A stretch of DNA of 32,478 nucleotides from Chitinophagales bacterium (GTDB taxonomy: Bacteria > Bacteroidota > Bacteroidia > Chitinophagales > UBA2359), in the NCBI GenBank assembly GCA_020629005.1, contig JAHDEE010000015.1:1-32478 (forward strand). The letters are read 5' to 3'. Below, in pieces: positions 14,959-22,359 of the stretch. The notes below the pieces were generated by a model that ran no database searches, was not told where the DNA came from, and worked only from the letters and a program-made list of their open reading frames with translations. A program made the position numbers and the translations under genes. Positions within the stretch are counted from its first letter, which is position 1; every line of letters starts with the position of its first letter.

Positions 14959-16958
14959 TAATTGTTCTTCTTGGTAAAGACCACTTTCCGCTCCGGACTG
15001 GTCCTGTTCTTATAACGTGCTTCTAAGATCATCGTGCAGCTTTGGTCTAAGCTTATGGTACCCTCATACTTTTGAGCGCCCAATTCCTTACCCTGTTCAT
15101 CGATTATTTTAAGGAATATCTCCCCATCCTTTGGCAATGCATCGAAATCGATATCCAGCTTGTCTTCGAAACGGGTTCTGTCATGGCTCAATTGCGGACG
15201 CAGGAATCCTTTGTTGATCAACTTTGCATATTTCTGTGGCAAGACGACTCTTGCTCGATCCAGAGATATGATTCCGTTGTCGAGACCAGGATAGGCCACT
15301 AAGCTCTCATAAATGCCTGCTGATAAACCGGTATGATAGTTACTGTCATAGAGTTTGAATATTCTCTTTTCATACTGATTGAGATCCTGATCATCAAGTC
15401 TATTGGCGCTGCTGCTTTCCAATACTATCGGAGCACCTTCATGAAAGACAATTTGTGCACTCCTCTTATCTTCTAAAAGCCACTCTTCTCCAGCCAAAAT
15501 ATCCGGACTGTGACCACTGAATAGCAGTCTTTGATTCTGTTCCAAACCTTCTTCCCAATCCTGCACGATAAGCCGAGTGGAATCCCGCTTTATCACCAGG
15601 TTCCTGTATAATTCTGGTCTGTTAAGTCCACGACTCTGAAAGGGTCTGTAAGCAATGAGCGAAGGAGCATTACTCAGCGTCTTTAAATAGTTTGTGCTGA
15701 GACTAAAAACCGTAATTCCACCCTTGGCGAGCAATTCATCTGAATGGCTTTGCTCATTTAGGTCTGAAGCCGGAAAACCTTGAATGACGGCGATGCCTAA
15801 TCGATCACAGTGATGATAGAATCGCCTGCTTGCAATACTGCTATCAACATATATCAGATCGTATCCAAGATCTTTACAAAGGCTCAAATCCGCAAGCAGT
15901 GCAGAATCTGTTGGGGCAGTAAAATGCGATGCAGACCAGAAGTGATGGTAGGAAACTCCGTTTAAAAACAAGGCATCGGCATTGATCCGAACACGATCAA
16001 TTCCTAATGCGTCTGGCTGCACCGATACTTCGCGCATGCCGACATAGGAGCGTACAACATCAATGACCTCACTATTATCGATAAGCTGAATCTCCAGGTC
16101 GTAAAGATGCGGTGAATGTGGGGACCAGGTTCGAAGGTGAGCAATGTCCACAACTGCAATTTCGTCAGCCGGGACCACCACTTCGCCCTCAGTCCTCAGA
16201 CCATTTTTGACCGTAACCCGAAGATACTGATTGTCACCAAAACTGTTTCCTCGTGCTTTGAGGTAGACCTTACGTTCAAATATTCGTGGAACAATCTGTA
16301 GCTCAGTGATGAATGCCTTTGGGCTTACAGGCTCCATCCAGACGGATTGCCATATTCCGCTACTTGCAGGCAAACGCTTGCCACCAGGGCTGAGTGACTG
16401 AGCACCCGTCATAACAATGGGACTACTGTCTGTGGGATCTGTGACCTTCAGATAAATGTCCACCGCACCCATTGGCATTAGTTGATCGCCTAGCAAATAG
16501 GATTGTGGCTTTGGTCCGACATCGGAGCCTAGCAATTCATCATTGATCCATATCTCACATGCCCAATCTACGCCTTCAAAATTCAATAAGATTTGTCTGC
16601 CTGCCCAGGCATCCGGAAAGGCTATTTTCCTGTGATACCAGATAGCTTGCCCTGGCTCCAATGGCTTCGCGACACCAGACAATGGTGTCTCTACTGCAAA
16701 AGGCACCAGAATCTTAGCTTGCCACTCCGTGGGCCTGGAGGCGGTGTCGGGAAGAATAGCATAGTCCCAGAGTCCGTTCAAACTTTGCCATTCGGTTCTT
16801 TGCATCTGGGGCCTGGGGTATACCTGCTCCAACTTGTCTGCCATGATTTGCAGGGCATAATGGGAAGCTTGGTGGCAGGATTGCATCTGCCATTCCTGTC
16901 CATACATGCCAGAATTACACAGCAGGAGCAAGAGCAATAAAAGCGCAGCTCTTTTCAT
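14958..16958 (-). CDS. Secreted glycoside hydrolase family 2-like protein, possibly inactive
   Basis: 666 residues with a signal peptide (MKRAALLLLLLLLCNSGMYGQ). Domain order matches GH2 (beta-galactosidase/beta-glucuronidase-like): a sugar-binding jelly roll starting LNGLWDYAILPD and containing WYHRKIAF, LNFEGVDWACEIWIND; an Ig-like domain with WSPHSPHLYDLEIQL; and a TIM-barrel start NADALFLNGVSYHHF, then RRFYHHCDRLGIAVIQGFP. The usual R-x-x-HYP motif is missing, and the segment aligning with the acid/base loop (normally HPSxI-x-W-x-x-GNE) reads APSLIAYRPFQSRG, so the Glu is replaced by Ser. The C-terminal part is divergent. It is probably carbohydrate-binding rather than a hydrolase, an inference by eye. 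It is cotranscribed with the isochorismatase-like gene, the ATG of which overlaps its stop. Confidence 0.85.
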   Translation of the reverse strand: MKRAALLLLLLLLCNSGMYGQEWQMQSCHQASHYALQIMADKLEQVYPRPQMQRTEWQSLNGLWDYAILPDTASRPTEWQAKILVPFAVETPLSGVAKPLEPGQAIWYHRKIAFPDAWAGRQILLNFEGVDWACEIWINDELLGSDVGPKPQSYLLGDQLMPMGAVDIYLKVTDPTDSSPIVMTGAQSLSPGGKRLPASSGIWQSVWMEPVSPKAFITELQIVPRIFERKVYLKARGNSFGDNQYLRVTVKNGLRTEGEVVVPADEIAVVDIAHLRTWSPHSPHLYDLEIQLIDNSEVIDVVRSYVGMREVSVQPDALGIDRVRINADALFLNGVSYHHFWSASHFTAPTDSALLADLSLCKDLGYDLIYVDSSIASRRFYHHCDRLGIAVIQGFPASDLNEQSHSDELLAKGGITVFSLSTNYLKTLSNAPSLIAYRPFQSRGLNRPELYRNLVIKRDSTRLIVQDWEEGLEQNQRLLFSGHSPDILAGEEWLLEDKRSAQIVFHEGAPIVLESSSANRLDDQDLNQYEKRIFKLYDSNYHTGLSAGIYESLVAYPGLDNGIISLDRARVVLPQKYAKLINKGFLRPQLSHDRTRFEDKLDIDFDALPKDGEIFLKIIDEQGKELGAQKYEGTISLDQSCTMILEARYKNRTSPERKVVFTKKNN

Positions 16959-16962
16959 GGCG

Positions 16963-16993
16963 CGAAGATAGCCTCAGCAATTCTGGTTTCCAA
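16963..16993 (-). promoter_or_regulatory. Promoter of the GH2-like operon, leaderless arrangement
   Basis: On the minus strand TTG (16991-16993), exactly 20 nt, then TATCTTCG (16963-16970), then only 4 nt (CGCC) before the ATG at 16958. It is the clearest -33/-7 pair in the window, and its geometry places the transcription start at or beside the ATG. Confidence 0.65.
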
Positions 16994-17055
16994 GAGTGTG
17001 GAAGAACTGCAAGAGAAGAGCGTCCTCTATTGGTGCATGACATAGGTAATGACCA

Positions 17056-17547
17056 CTAAAATAGCTTTCCCTGACCACTGAATACATGGTATTCATGATC
17101 GAGCAACCAACGCTTCTTATTGATTCCGGAATTATAGCCGACAAGTTTGCCTCCTGAGCCAATCACGCGATGGCAGGGAACCATGATGGCAATTTGATTG
17201 CTGCCATTGGCAGATCCAACAGCTCTGACTTTCTTGGCATCGCCCATTTGCATAGCTATGTCCAGATAAGAGCAGGTCTTGCCAAAGGGTATGTCCAATA
17301 GGTGCTTCCAAACAGTCTGCTGGAAATCTGTCCCATCTTGTTGCAAGGGCACGGAGAATCTGGTGGATTTTCCCCACAGGTAGGCCTGCAATTCCTCTAC
17401 CGCGAGACTGAGCAGTGGGCAGCTCTCTTCCGTTTCCTCTGGACGTTTATCACAAAAATGCACTGCTGTTACATATTGCTCATTAGCTACCACATTGATC
17501 CAACCCATTTCACTACTAACTGCGGTATTGAAGCTGCCTTTGCTCAT
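17056..17547 (-). CDS. ogt: Methylated-DNA--protein-cysteine S-methyltransferase
   Basis: 163 residues, the usual length of Ogt-type proteins. The C-terminal domain has TDFQQTVWKHLLDIPFGKTCSYLDIA, VGSANGSNQIAIMVPCHRVIGSGG and GYNSGINKKRWLL; the PCHRV motif with Cys125 is the methyl-acceptor site of suicide O6-alkylguanine repair. The N-terminal half is the shorter beta-rich domain of the family. It acts in the cytoplasm on O6-methylguanine and O4-methylthymine, one turnover per molecule. It follows alkB by 9 bp, forming a two-gene direct-reversal repair unit. The -7 octamer TAAATTTG overlaps the alkB stop and lies 4 nt before this ATG, so it may also be transcribed on its own. Confidence 0.95.
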   Translation of the reverse strand: MSKGSFNTAVSSEMGWINVVANEQYVTAVHFCDKRPEETEESCPLLSLAVEELQAYLWGKSTRFSVPLQQDGTDFQQTVWKHLLDIPFGKTCSYLDIAMQMGDAKKVRAVGSANGSNQIAIMVPCHRVIGSGGKLVGYNSGINKKRWLLDHEYHVFSGQGKLF

Positions 17548-17551
17548 AGCG

Positions 17552-17559
17552 CAAATTTA
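17552..17559 (-). promoter_or_regulatory. -7 octamer TAAATTTG built on the alkB stop codon
   Basis: The TAA of the alkB stop (17557-17559) forms the first three bases of a perfect TAnnTTTG octamer, followed by 4 nt and the ogt ATG. This would let ogt be expressed as a leaderless transcript separately from alkB. There is no TTG at the ideal -33 distance, so it may instead be chance in an operon junction. Confidence 0.45.
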
Positions 17560-18156
17560 GCGATTTGCTTTTCCCAGTTCCGGGAAAATGTAACGAAATG
17601 TGAGATTAATCCGCTCAGACTGGAATCGACGAGTTTTGGGTAGCTGGTGCTGCCAATAACGTTGTGTTTGTCCAGCCATCACAAGGAGGCTTCCGTTTGC
17701 GAGTCGCATTCTGTGCTTTAGCTGCTTGTTCAGCTTGTGTCGGAAATGAAACATACGTTGTTCTCCCAAACTCACAGAGGCAATCGCGGGCTCGGGACCG
17801 AGTTCCGCCTCATCATCTGAATGCCAGGACATGGAATCCTGTCCATTCCGATAGAAATTGAGCAAAACGCTATTGTAACTAAAACCTGTGGCCATTTCTG
17901 CGCGCATCTTTAGGTCTAGCAGTGTAGCTGACCAGGGTTGGGCTTTCATCACAAGACCGGAATAGCAGTAGTCTTCGCTGCCATACCAGGCGGTTAGTCT
18001 GGGTTGAGGAATGCTTTTGCCGAAGAGAAAGATATCCTCCTGCTGCCAGAGCACCTCTGCCTTTAGCGACTGAAAGAATCGTGCTGCAAGCTGACTATCT
18101 AGAAAATTATCGTCGTACCTTATTGAAGCTTGTGGCAATCCGAGCTCTTTAAGCAT
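17557..18156 (-). CDS. alkB: AlkB-type alpha-ketoglutarate-dependent DNA dioxygenase
   Basis: 199 residues, similar to the AlkB/ALKBH2-3 catalytic core. Motifs in order: PRLTAWYGSEDYCYSG (nucleotide-recognition lid), NSVLLNFYRNGQDSMSWHSDDE with the HxD iron ligands, then WQHQLPKTRRFQSERINLTFR, holding the distal His ligand and the Arg residues that bind 2-oxoglutarate. The protein oxidatively demethylates 1-methyladenine and 3-methylcytosine in DNA or RNA. It is followed at once by ogt, so the two direct-reversal pathways for alkylation damage are linked. No ada regulator is present in the window. Copy B of the 161-bp repeat begins 38 bp upstream of its ATG and separates it from the divergent lipoprotein gene. 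Confidence 0.94.
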   Translation of the reverse strand: MLKELGLPQASIRYDDNFLDSQLAARFFQSLKAEVLWQQEDIFLFGKSIPQPRLTAWYGSEDYCYSGLVMKAQPWSATLLDLKMRAEMATGFSYNSVLLNFYRNGQDSMSWHSDDEAELGPEPAIASVSLGEQRMFHFRHKLNKQLKHRMRLANGSLLVMAGQTQRYWQHQLPKTRRFQSERINLTFRYIFPELGKANR

Positions 18157-18194
18157 AGAATGTTCATTTAATGCAGCTGATACTAAAATTGCCT

Positions 18195-18355
18195 TTGGGA
18201 TAGGGAATTAATAGCTGTCCGATTTTGATGCCGCTGGAAATGATTTAGACGAGGCATTTTTTGACAGCATCCTTGTTGGCTGGTGGAGAAAAATAACGAT
18301 GGATAAATCATTTCTAGCAAGTCAAAATGGACAATTATTGATTCTCTATTCATTA
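18195..18355. repeat. 161-bp near-palindromic element, copy B (inverted)
   Basis: Same element as at 6184 and 21860 but with the core in the opposite orientation (GACGAGGCATTTTTTGACAG followed by GGCTGGTGGAGAAAAATAACG). The left flank TACTAAAATTGC-TTTGGGAT is also shared with copy A on the same side even though the core is reversed. It fills the divergent promoter region between alkB and the SPATA20-like gene and may carry the latter's -7 region (TTAATTTG at 18353-18360). Confidence 0.85.
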
Positions 18356-18385
18356 ATTTGTGGCATCTTTTAACTAAACGCTACC

Positions 18386-20494
18386 ATGTACAGATACCTC
18401 ATACTTGTTCTCTTGCTTGTGACGCTAACTGCCTGCAAGGCCCAGAACGGAGCTAAAGATAAACATACTATGGGAGACCATAAATACACTAACGAGCTGA
18501 TCAAGGAAACAAGTCCGTATCTGTTGCAGCATGCGCATAACCCTGTAAACTGGACTGCCTGGAAGCCGGAGGTATTGGAAAAGGCAAAGCAGGAGGACAA
18601 ATTGCTGATTATCTCTGTGGGTTACGCTGCATGCCATTGGTGCCATGTGATGGAGCATGAGTCTTTTGAAGACAGTACCGTTGCAGCGGTGATGAATGAG
18701 CACTTTGTTCCGATTAAGGTAGATCGTGAGGAGCGTCCGGATGTGGATCAGATATACATGGACGCCTGTCATTTGATGAACAACCGAGGCGGCTGGCCGC
18801 TAAATGCCATTGCCTTGCCTGATGGAAGACCGATTTTTGCGGGCACCTATTTCAAGAAAGATCAGTGGTTGCAAATTCTGGAACATTATCGAAAGCAATA
18901 TGAGGAAGATAGAGAGATGGCTTTGGAAATGGCCGGACAGGTGGAGCAAGGCATTCGCAATATGGATAATGTTCCCAAGCTAGAACCAGTGGAGAAGTTC
19001 AGGATTGAGGATTTGGATCGCATCTTTCATGGCTGGGAAAGCAGTATTGATTTCCAAAAGGGCGGAAAGAAGGGCGCACCTAAGTTTCCCATGCCGAACA
19101 ACTATCTGTATCTACTGCGATATCAGCATATAGCGCCGAACGACGATGCCCTGAAAGCTGCCCTGATCACCATGGACCATATGGCTAATGGAGGCATCTA
19201 TGACCATGTGGGCGGAGGATTCGCGCGGTATTCGGTAGATGCTGAATGGCATGTACCACACTTTGAGAAAATGATGTATGACAACGGGCAACTCGTGTCT
19301 CTGTATTCAGAAGCTTATCAGCTGACTAAGAAGCAGCTTTATAAATCAGTGGTAGAAGAAACTCTGGATTGGGTAGCCAGAGAAATGACCTCTCCCGAAG
19401 GAGGCTTCTACTCTTCACTCGATGCGGATAGCGACGGTGAGGAAGGCAAGTACTACGTTTTTACCAAGGAAGAGTCAGATAGTCTTCTGGGCGAAAATGC
19501 CGCCTTGTTTTGCGAAACATATGACATCATTGGAAGGGGCAATTGGGAACATGAAAAAAATGTTCTAAGAAAGAAGAACACTTTTCAACAAGTGGCTGAT
19601 CGCAATGAGATTCATGTGAACGATTTGCAGGAGCTACTGGACGAGGGAAAACAAATCCTGTACAAGTTTCGGGAGACCCGCGTGCGCCCAGGATTGGACG
19701 ACAAGATTTTGACAGGCTGGAATGCGCTAATGCTCAAAGGCTATGTGGATGCCTACCGGGTCTTCGACAATCGGGAATACCTGGAAATTGCGGAGACGAA
19801 TGCAAAGTTCTTGCTCAAGAACATGATGCAGAGCGATGGCAGGCTAAATCGGAATTATAAAGAGGGCAAATCCAATATCAATGCATTTCTGGACGATTAT
19901 GGGCTGTTGATTGACGCATTAATTGCCTTGTATCAGGCCACCATGGAGGAGACGTATCTGAAAGAGGCCAGGAAACTGGCAGATTATGTGCTTGCACACT
20001 TTAGTGACGAGGAATCTGGTATGTTTTTCTACACCTCTGACCTTGATGCCCCCTTAATCACCAGAAAGCTGGAGCTTTCAGATAACGTGATTCCGGGCTC
20101 CAACAGCGTGATGGCCAAAGCACTATATGAATTGGGCATTTACTTTTATGATGAGAACTACATAGCGATATCTCGGCAGATGCTAAGCAATATGGAGCAG
20201 CAATTGTATCGTCAAGGTCGCTTTTTTACCAACTGGGCCTGGTTGATGACTTACTTCGTGAAGGAACCACATGAGGTGGCAATTATTGGAGACAATTTTG
20301 AAGGGCTGCGAAAGGAAATGGATCAAACCTATCTCCCTCATGTACTGTTGTCGGGAGGGAAGCAAGAGGGAAGTTTGCAGCTACTCAAAAACAAGCTAAT
20401 TGAAGGCCAAACGACTATATATGTCTGTCAGCAAAAGGTTTGCAAATTTCCTGTGACAGAGGTGGAAAAGGCGTTGAAATTGATGAAAGAATAA
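18386..20494 (+). CDS. SPATA20/YyaL-like thioredoxin-domain lipoprotein
   Basis: 702 residues. The leader [17 protein letters not shown] has a lipobox (LTAC), so the protein is predicted to be a lipoprotein, whereas most SPATA20/YyaL proteins are cytoplasmic. The N-terminal domain carries [20 protein letters not shown] with CHWC at residues 83-86 (thioredoxin fold, DUF255), then [15 protein letters not shown] and [22 protein letters not shown], all hallmarks of the family. The remaining ~450 residues form an (alpha/alpha)6-barrel like N-acylglucosamine 2-epimerases, with [29 protein letters not shown]. The molecular activity of the family is not firmly established. A small membrane-protein gene starts 11 bp after its stop and is probably cotranscribed. 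Confidence 0.92.
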   Translation: MYRYLILVLLLVTLTACKAQNGAKDKHTMGDHKYTNELIKETSPYLLQHAHNPVNWTAWKPEVLEKAKQEDKLLIISVGYAACHWCHVMEHESFEDSTVAAVMNEHFVPIKVDREERPDVDQIYMDACHLMNNRGGWPLNAIALPDGRPIFAGTYFKKDQWLQILEHYRKQYEEDREMALEMAGQVEQGIRNMDNVPKLEPVEKFRIEDLDRIFHGWESSIDFQKGGKKGAPKFPMPNNYLYLLRYQHIAPNDDALKAALITMDHMANGGIYDHVGGGFARYSVDAEWHVPHFEKMMYDNGQLVSLYSEAYQLTKKQLYKSVVEETLDWVAREMTSPEGGFYSSLDADSDGEEGKYYVFTKEESDSLLGENAALFCETYDIIGRGNWEHEKNVLRKKNTFQQVADRNEIHVNDLQELLDEGKQILYKFRETRVRPGLDDKILTGWNALMLKGYVDAYRVFDNREYLEIAETNAKFLLKNMMQSDGRLNRNYKEGKSNINAFLDDYGLLIDALIALYQATMEETYLKEARKLADYVLAHFSDEESGMFFYTSDLDAPLITRKLELSDNVIPGSNSVMAKALYELGIYFYDENYIAISRQMLSNMEQQLYRQGRFFTNWAWLMTYFVKEPHEVAIIGDNFEGLRKEMDQTYLPHVLLSGGKQEGSLQLLKNKLIEGQTTIYVCQQKVCKFPVTEVEKALKLMKE

Positions 20495-20505
20495 GGGCTA
20501 TAACT

Positions 20506-21045
20506 ATGACATTACAACAATTATTTGACAGTGTGAGCCAGCATCCGGATTTGCTGCTGGGCTTTTTTGGCATCTTGCCTGTAACTGCTGCAATAGCCGG
20601 TGTGGGCGCAGGCGATGAGGCGGCAAAGAGTCCGTGGAAATACCTATACTCTACCTTGGTTTACCTTGCTTCTATTCCGGGCATGTTTGCTCTGGTTCTT
20701 GGATTGTATATGGTGATGGTCGAGCGACGTAGTATCATGCAATTTAATGTATTGACTTTTATTCTGCCATTTGCTTCTATGGTAGCTACATTGTTGCTGA
20801 TCAACCGCAAAGTGGCTTTGCGTCATGTACCAGGTTTCTCCAAGCTATCGGGGCTTTTAATGATGGTAGCAGCAACCTTTGTAGTGATGCTGGTGATGCA
20901 AAAGATGCGCATTTTTGTGGTCTTCTTCGGCAGCATGAAAACCCTTGTTGGTCTTTTCATCGTGTTGCTGGCACTGTTTATGTTCGGCTATGGTAAAATG
21001 TTTGGCGGGGAGAAAAAGCAAAGTCGCCCTTCGAGGAGATATTAG
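20506..21045 (+). CDS. Integral membrane protein, function unknown
   Basis: The frame opens at 20440 inside the previous gene, but the ATG at 20506 (MTLQQLFDSVSQHPD) fits an operon spacing of 11 bp and is chosen, giving 179 residues. It has four or five hydrophobic segments (about residues 17-33, 42-66, 74-95, 107-127 and 133-155), a GVGAGDEAAKSPWKYLYS loop, and a basic C-terminal tail (GGEKKQSRPSRRY), which should be cytoplasmic. I know no named family. Pairing with the SPATA20-like lipoprotein suggests an envelope function. Confidence 0.75.
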   Translation: MTLQQLFDSVSQHPDLLLGFFGILPVTAAIAGVGAGDEAAKSPWKYLYSTLVYLASIPGMFALVLGLYMVMVERRSIMQFNVLTFILPFASMVATLLLINRKVALRHVPGFSKLSGLLMMVAATFVVMLVMQKMRIFVVFFGSMKTLVGLFIVLLALFMFGYGKMFGGEKKQSRPSRRY

Positions 21046-21102
21046 CGATAGCGCTTCGACGAGGCTCCAGAATTCGTAAAATCTAATTCACCTTCCTGAA
21101 AA

Positions 21103-21166
21103 GGCGGACTACGGAGCTGGTAATGAGCGGCATATGCACCACAAACACTATTCTCCGTAGTCCGCC
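21103..21166. repeat. Inverted repeat with 14-bp perfect arms
   Basis: GGCGGACTACGGAG (21103-21116) and its exact complement CTCCGTAGTCCGCC (21153-21166) enclose 36 nt. The arms are GC-rich and perfect, and there is no U-tract, so it is not a classical terminator. It is a candidate REP-like element or a structured 3' end of the transcript from 18386. Confidence 0.7.
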
Positions 21167-21250
21167 AATAACGGGCCTTTCGACTCCGCTCAAGGACCGT
21201 CATTGGCTACTGCATTAGTATGAGCAAAGTCCTTTTTCTGGCAGGCGAAA

Positions 21251-21346
21251 TAGTTTTTACTCACTCTGGCTCTCAGCTACCGGCGAGGGCTCCGTCATTA
21301 CTTTTCACTCACTCTGGCTCAGCGACCAACGTAGGCTCCGTCGTCA
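21251..21346. repeat. Two imperfect ~48-bp direct repeats
   Basis: The blocks 21251-21298 and 21299-21346 share CACTCTGGCTC near the start and GGCTCCGTC near the end in the same order, with a more variable middle. They sit 40-140 bp beyond the stop of the lipoprotein gene at 21389. No coding interpretation is convincing. Confidence 0.6.
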
Positions 21347-21388
21347 ATGTGGCGGCTTCAAGAAAGCTTTCAGAAAATTTGCGATCTG

Positions 21389-21805
21389 CTATTCTCCGAT
21401 TTTCACACTTCCTCCTTTCGTTCCGGTTCCCGAGCTGGCACCGCTTTCTCCTGCCTCATTCAATGCTGAATAACTTGCGATACCTGGATGGTTGTCCAGT
21501 GCATCCTTGAACTTTGCCAATCGATCATCTTCAACATGAAAGGAAAATTTGTAAATCTCTTCGGACTTCGAAGCCTTTCCCAGGTTTCTGGCGTCATACA
21601 TTCCGAAGTCCTTCAGGATTAGCTTTGGATTGGTGCTTCGCTTTAGCTTGATTTCATAATACTGCATGTGATGATCATGATCTCCAGATGCAGAGTTGCC
21701 AGACTTTTTTGAGGGAGTGCAAGCCATGATGGCTGTAAGTGTCAAGGCCAGAAGGCCTAGCCATAACTTGATTCCAGAGCCTTTCTTTTTGCTATTAATT
21801 TTCAT
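21389..21805 (-). CDS. Small putative lipoprotein, function unknown
   Basis: 138 residues. After a basic start (MKINSKKKGSG) comes a hydrophobic stretch ending LTAIMACTPSKK, with Cys29 as probable lipidation site. A short His-rich segment (DHDHH) follows, then about 75 residues of alpha/beta character (YYEIKLKRSTNPKLILKDF, EEIYKFSFHVEDDRLAKFKDALDNHPGIASYSAL), which may form a small ferredoxin-like fold, and a Gly/Ser-rich tail. I do not recognise the family. It is a single gene; copy C of the 161-bp repeat begins 54 bp upstream of the ATG. Confidence 0.75.
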   Translation of the reverse strand: MKINSKKKGSGIKLWLGLLALTLTAIMACTPSKKSGNSASGDHDHHMQYYEIKLKRSTNPKLILKDFGMYDARNLGKASKSEEIYKFSFHVEDDRLAKFKDALDNHPGIASYSALNEAGESGASSGTGTKGGSVKIGE

Positions 21806-21859
21806 ATGGTTGTTTCGGTTTGTTTTCTCTTTCTATGACGTAAAAATACGCTAAAGTAT

Positions 21860-22020
21860 TAAGGGATGGAGAATCAATAATTGTCCATTTTGACTTGCTA
21901 GAAATGATTTATCCTTCGTTATTTTTCTCCACCAGCCAACAGGGATACTGTCAAAAAATGCCTCGGCTAAATCATTTCCAGCGGCGTCAAAATTAGATGG
22001 TTATTGATTCTGACTCCCTA
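21860..22020. repeat. 161-bp near-palindromic element, copy C
   Basis: Same orientation as copy A, with cleaner ends TAAGGGA...TCCCTA. The arms GGGATGGAGAATCAATAATTGTCCATTTTGAC and its mirror pair almost throughout; the core has CCTTCGTTATTTTTCTCCACCAGCC. It lies 54 bp upstream of the lipoprotein ATG at 21805, the same distance as copy A from its lipoprotein gene. Confidence 0.85.
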
Positions 22021-22029
22021 TGCCCAATT

Positions 22030-22184
22030 GCTGACAAAGGTTGATGCGTGAGGGATAGAAGCGGTATGAGCCGCCGGACGAGCCGTGTGAGGCATGCCTG
22101 ATGGGGGCTCGGAGCTTGCGGAGAGACCACAGCAGGCATAAGCCGAACCGGCTCGTACAAGGTGAATAATAGCGGATAGCCCGA
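22030..22184. repeat. Intergenic element with GAGGGATAGAAGCGG and AGCGGATAGCCCGACC boxes
   Basis: A GC-rich non-coding stretch framed by GAGGGATAGAAGCGG (about 22050) and AGCGGATAGCCCGACC (about 22171-22186). Between them are short inverted repeats around GAGCCG/CGGCTC. I have the impression that such box pairs recur in Bacteroidota intergenic DNA, but cannot verify this here. It lies between divergent genes and directly precedes the inverted repeat at 22185. Confidence 0.45.
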
Positions 22185-22307
22185 CCTTGGCCTGTCGAGG
22201 TGGGCAGCAGAAAAGCAGGAACAGGAGCAGGGAATTTCCTACCCTACTGCTGCTAACCCTACCGATTGCCCATTGCTGCAATTGCTGCCCACCACGGCAG
22301 GCCAAGG
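22185..22307. repeat. Long imperfect inverted repeat upstream of the EamA gene
   Basis: Arms 22185-22209 and 22283-22307 (each 25 nt, for example CCTTGGCCTG and CAGGCCAAGG at the outside, GGTGGGCAGCA and TGCTGCCCACC inside) pair with about three mismatches around 73 nt. Its right arm overlaps the upstream part of the EamA open frame, which argues that translation starts downstream of it. Confidence 0.65.
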
Positions 22308-22359
22308 GCACGCCCAAAAAAAGAATCGCACAATTGCCATAACTTGTGCAGAAAAAGTC

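Larger units (their letters stand above)
21046..21388. other. Gene-free region with palindrome and direct repeats
   Basis: About 340 bp between convergent genes. No coding sequence is supported. It holds the long inverted repeat at 21103-21166 and the two ~48-bp direct repeats at 21251-21346, listed separately. Confidence 0.6.

Noticed and set aside
22050-22160. Group II intron-like sequence (GAGCCGTGTGAGGC)
   Set aside because: Only a short string resembles such introns; no reverse transcriptase and no domain V structure could be found.
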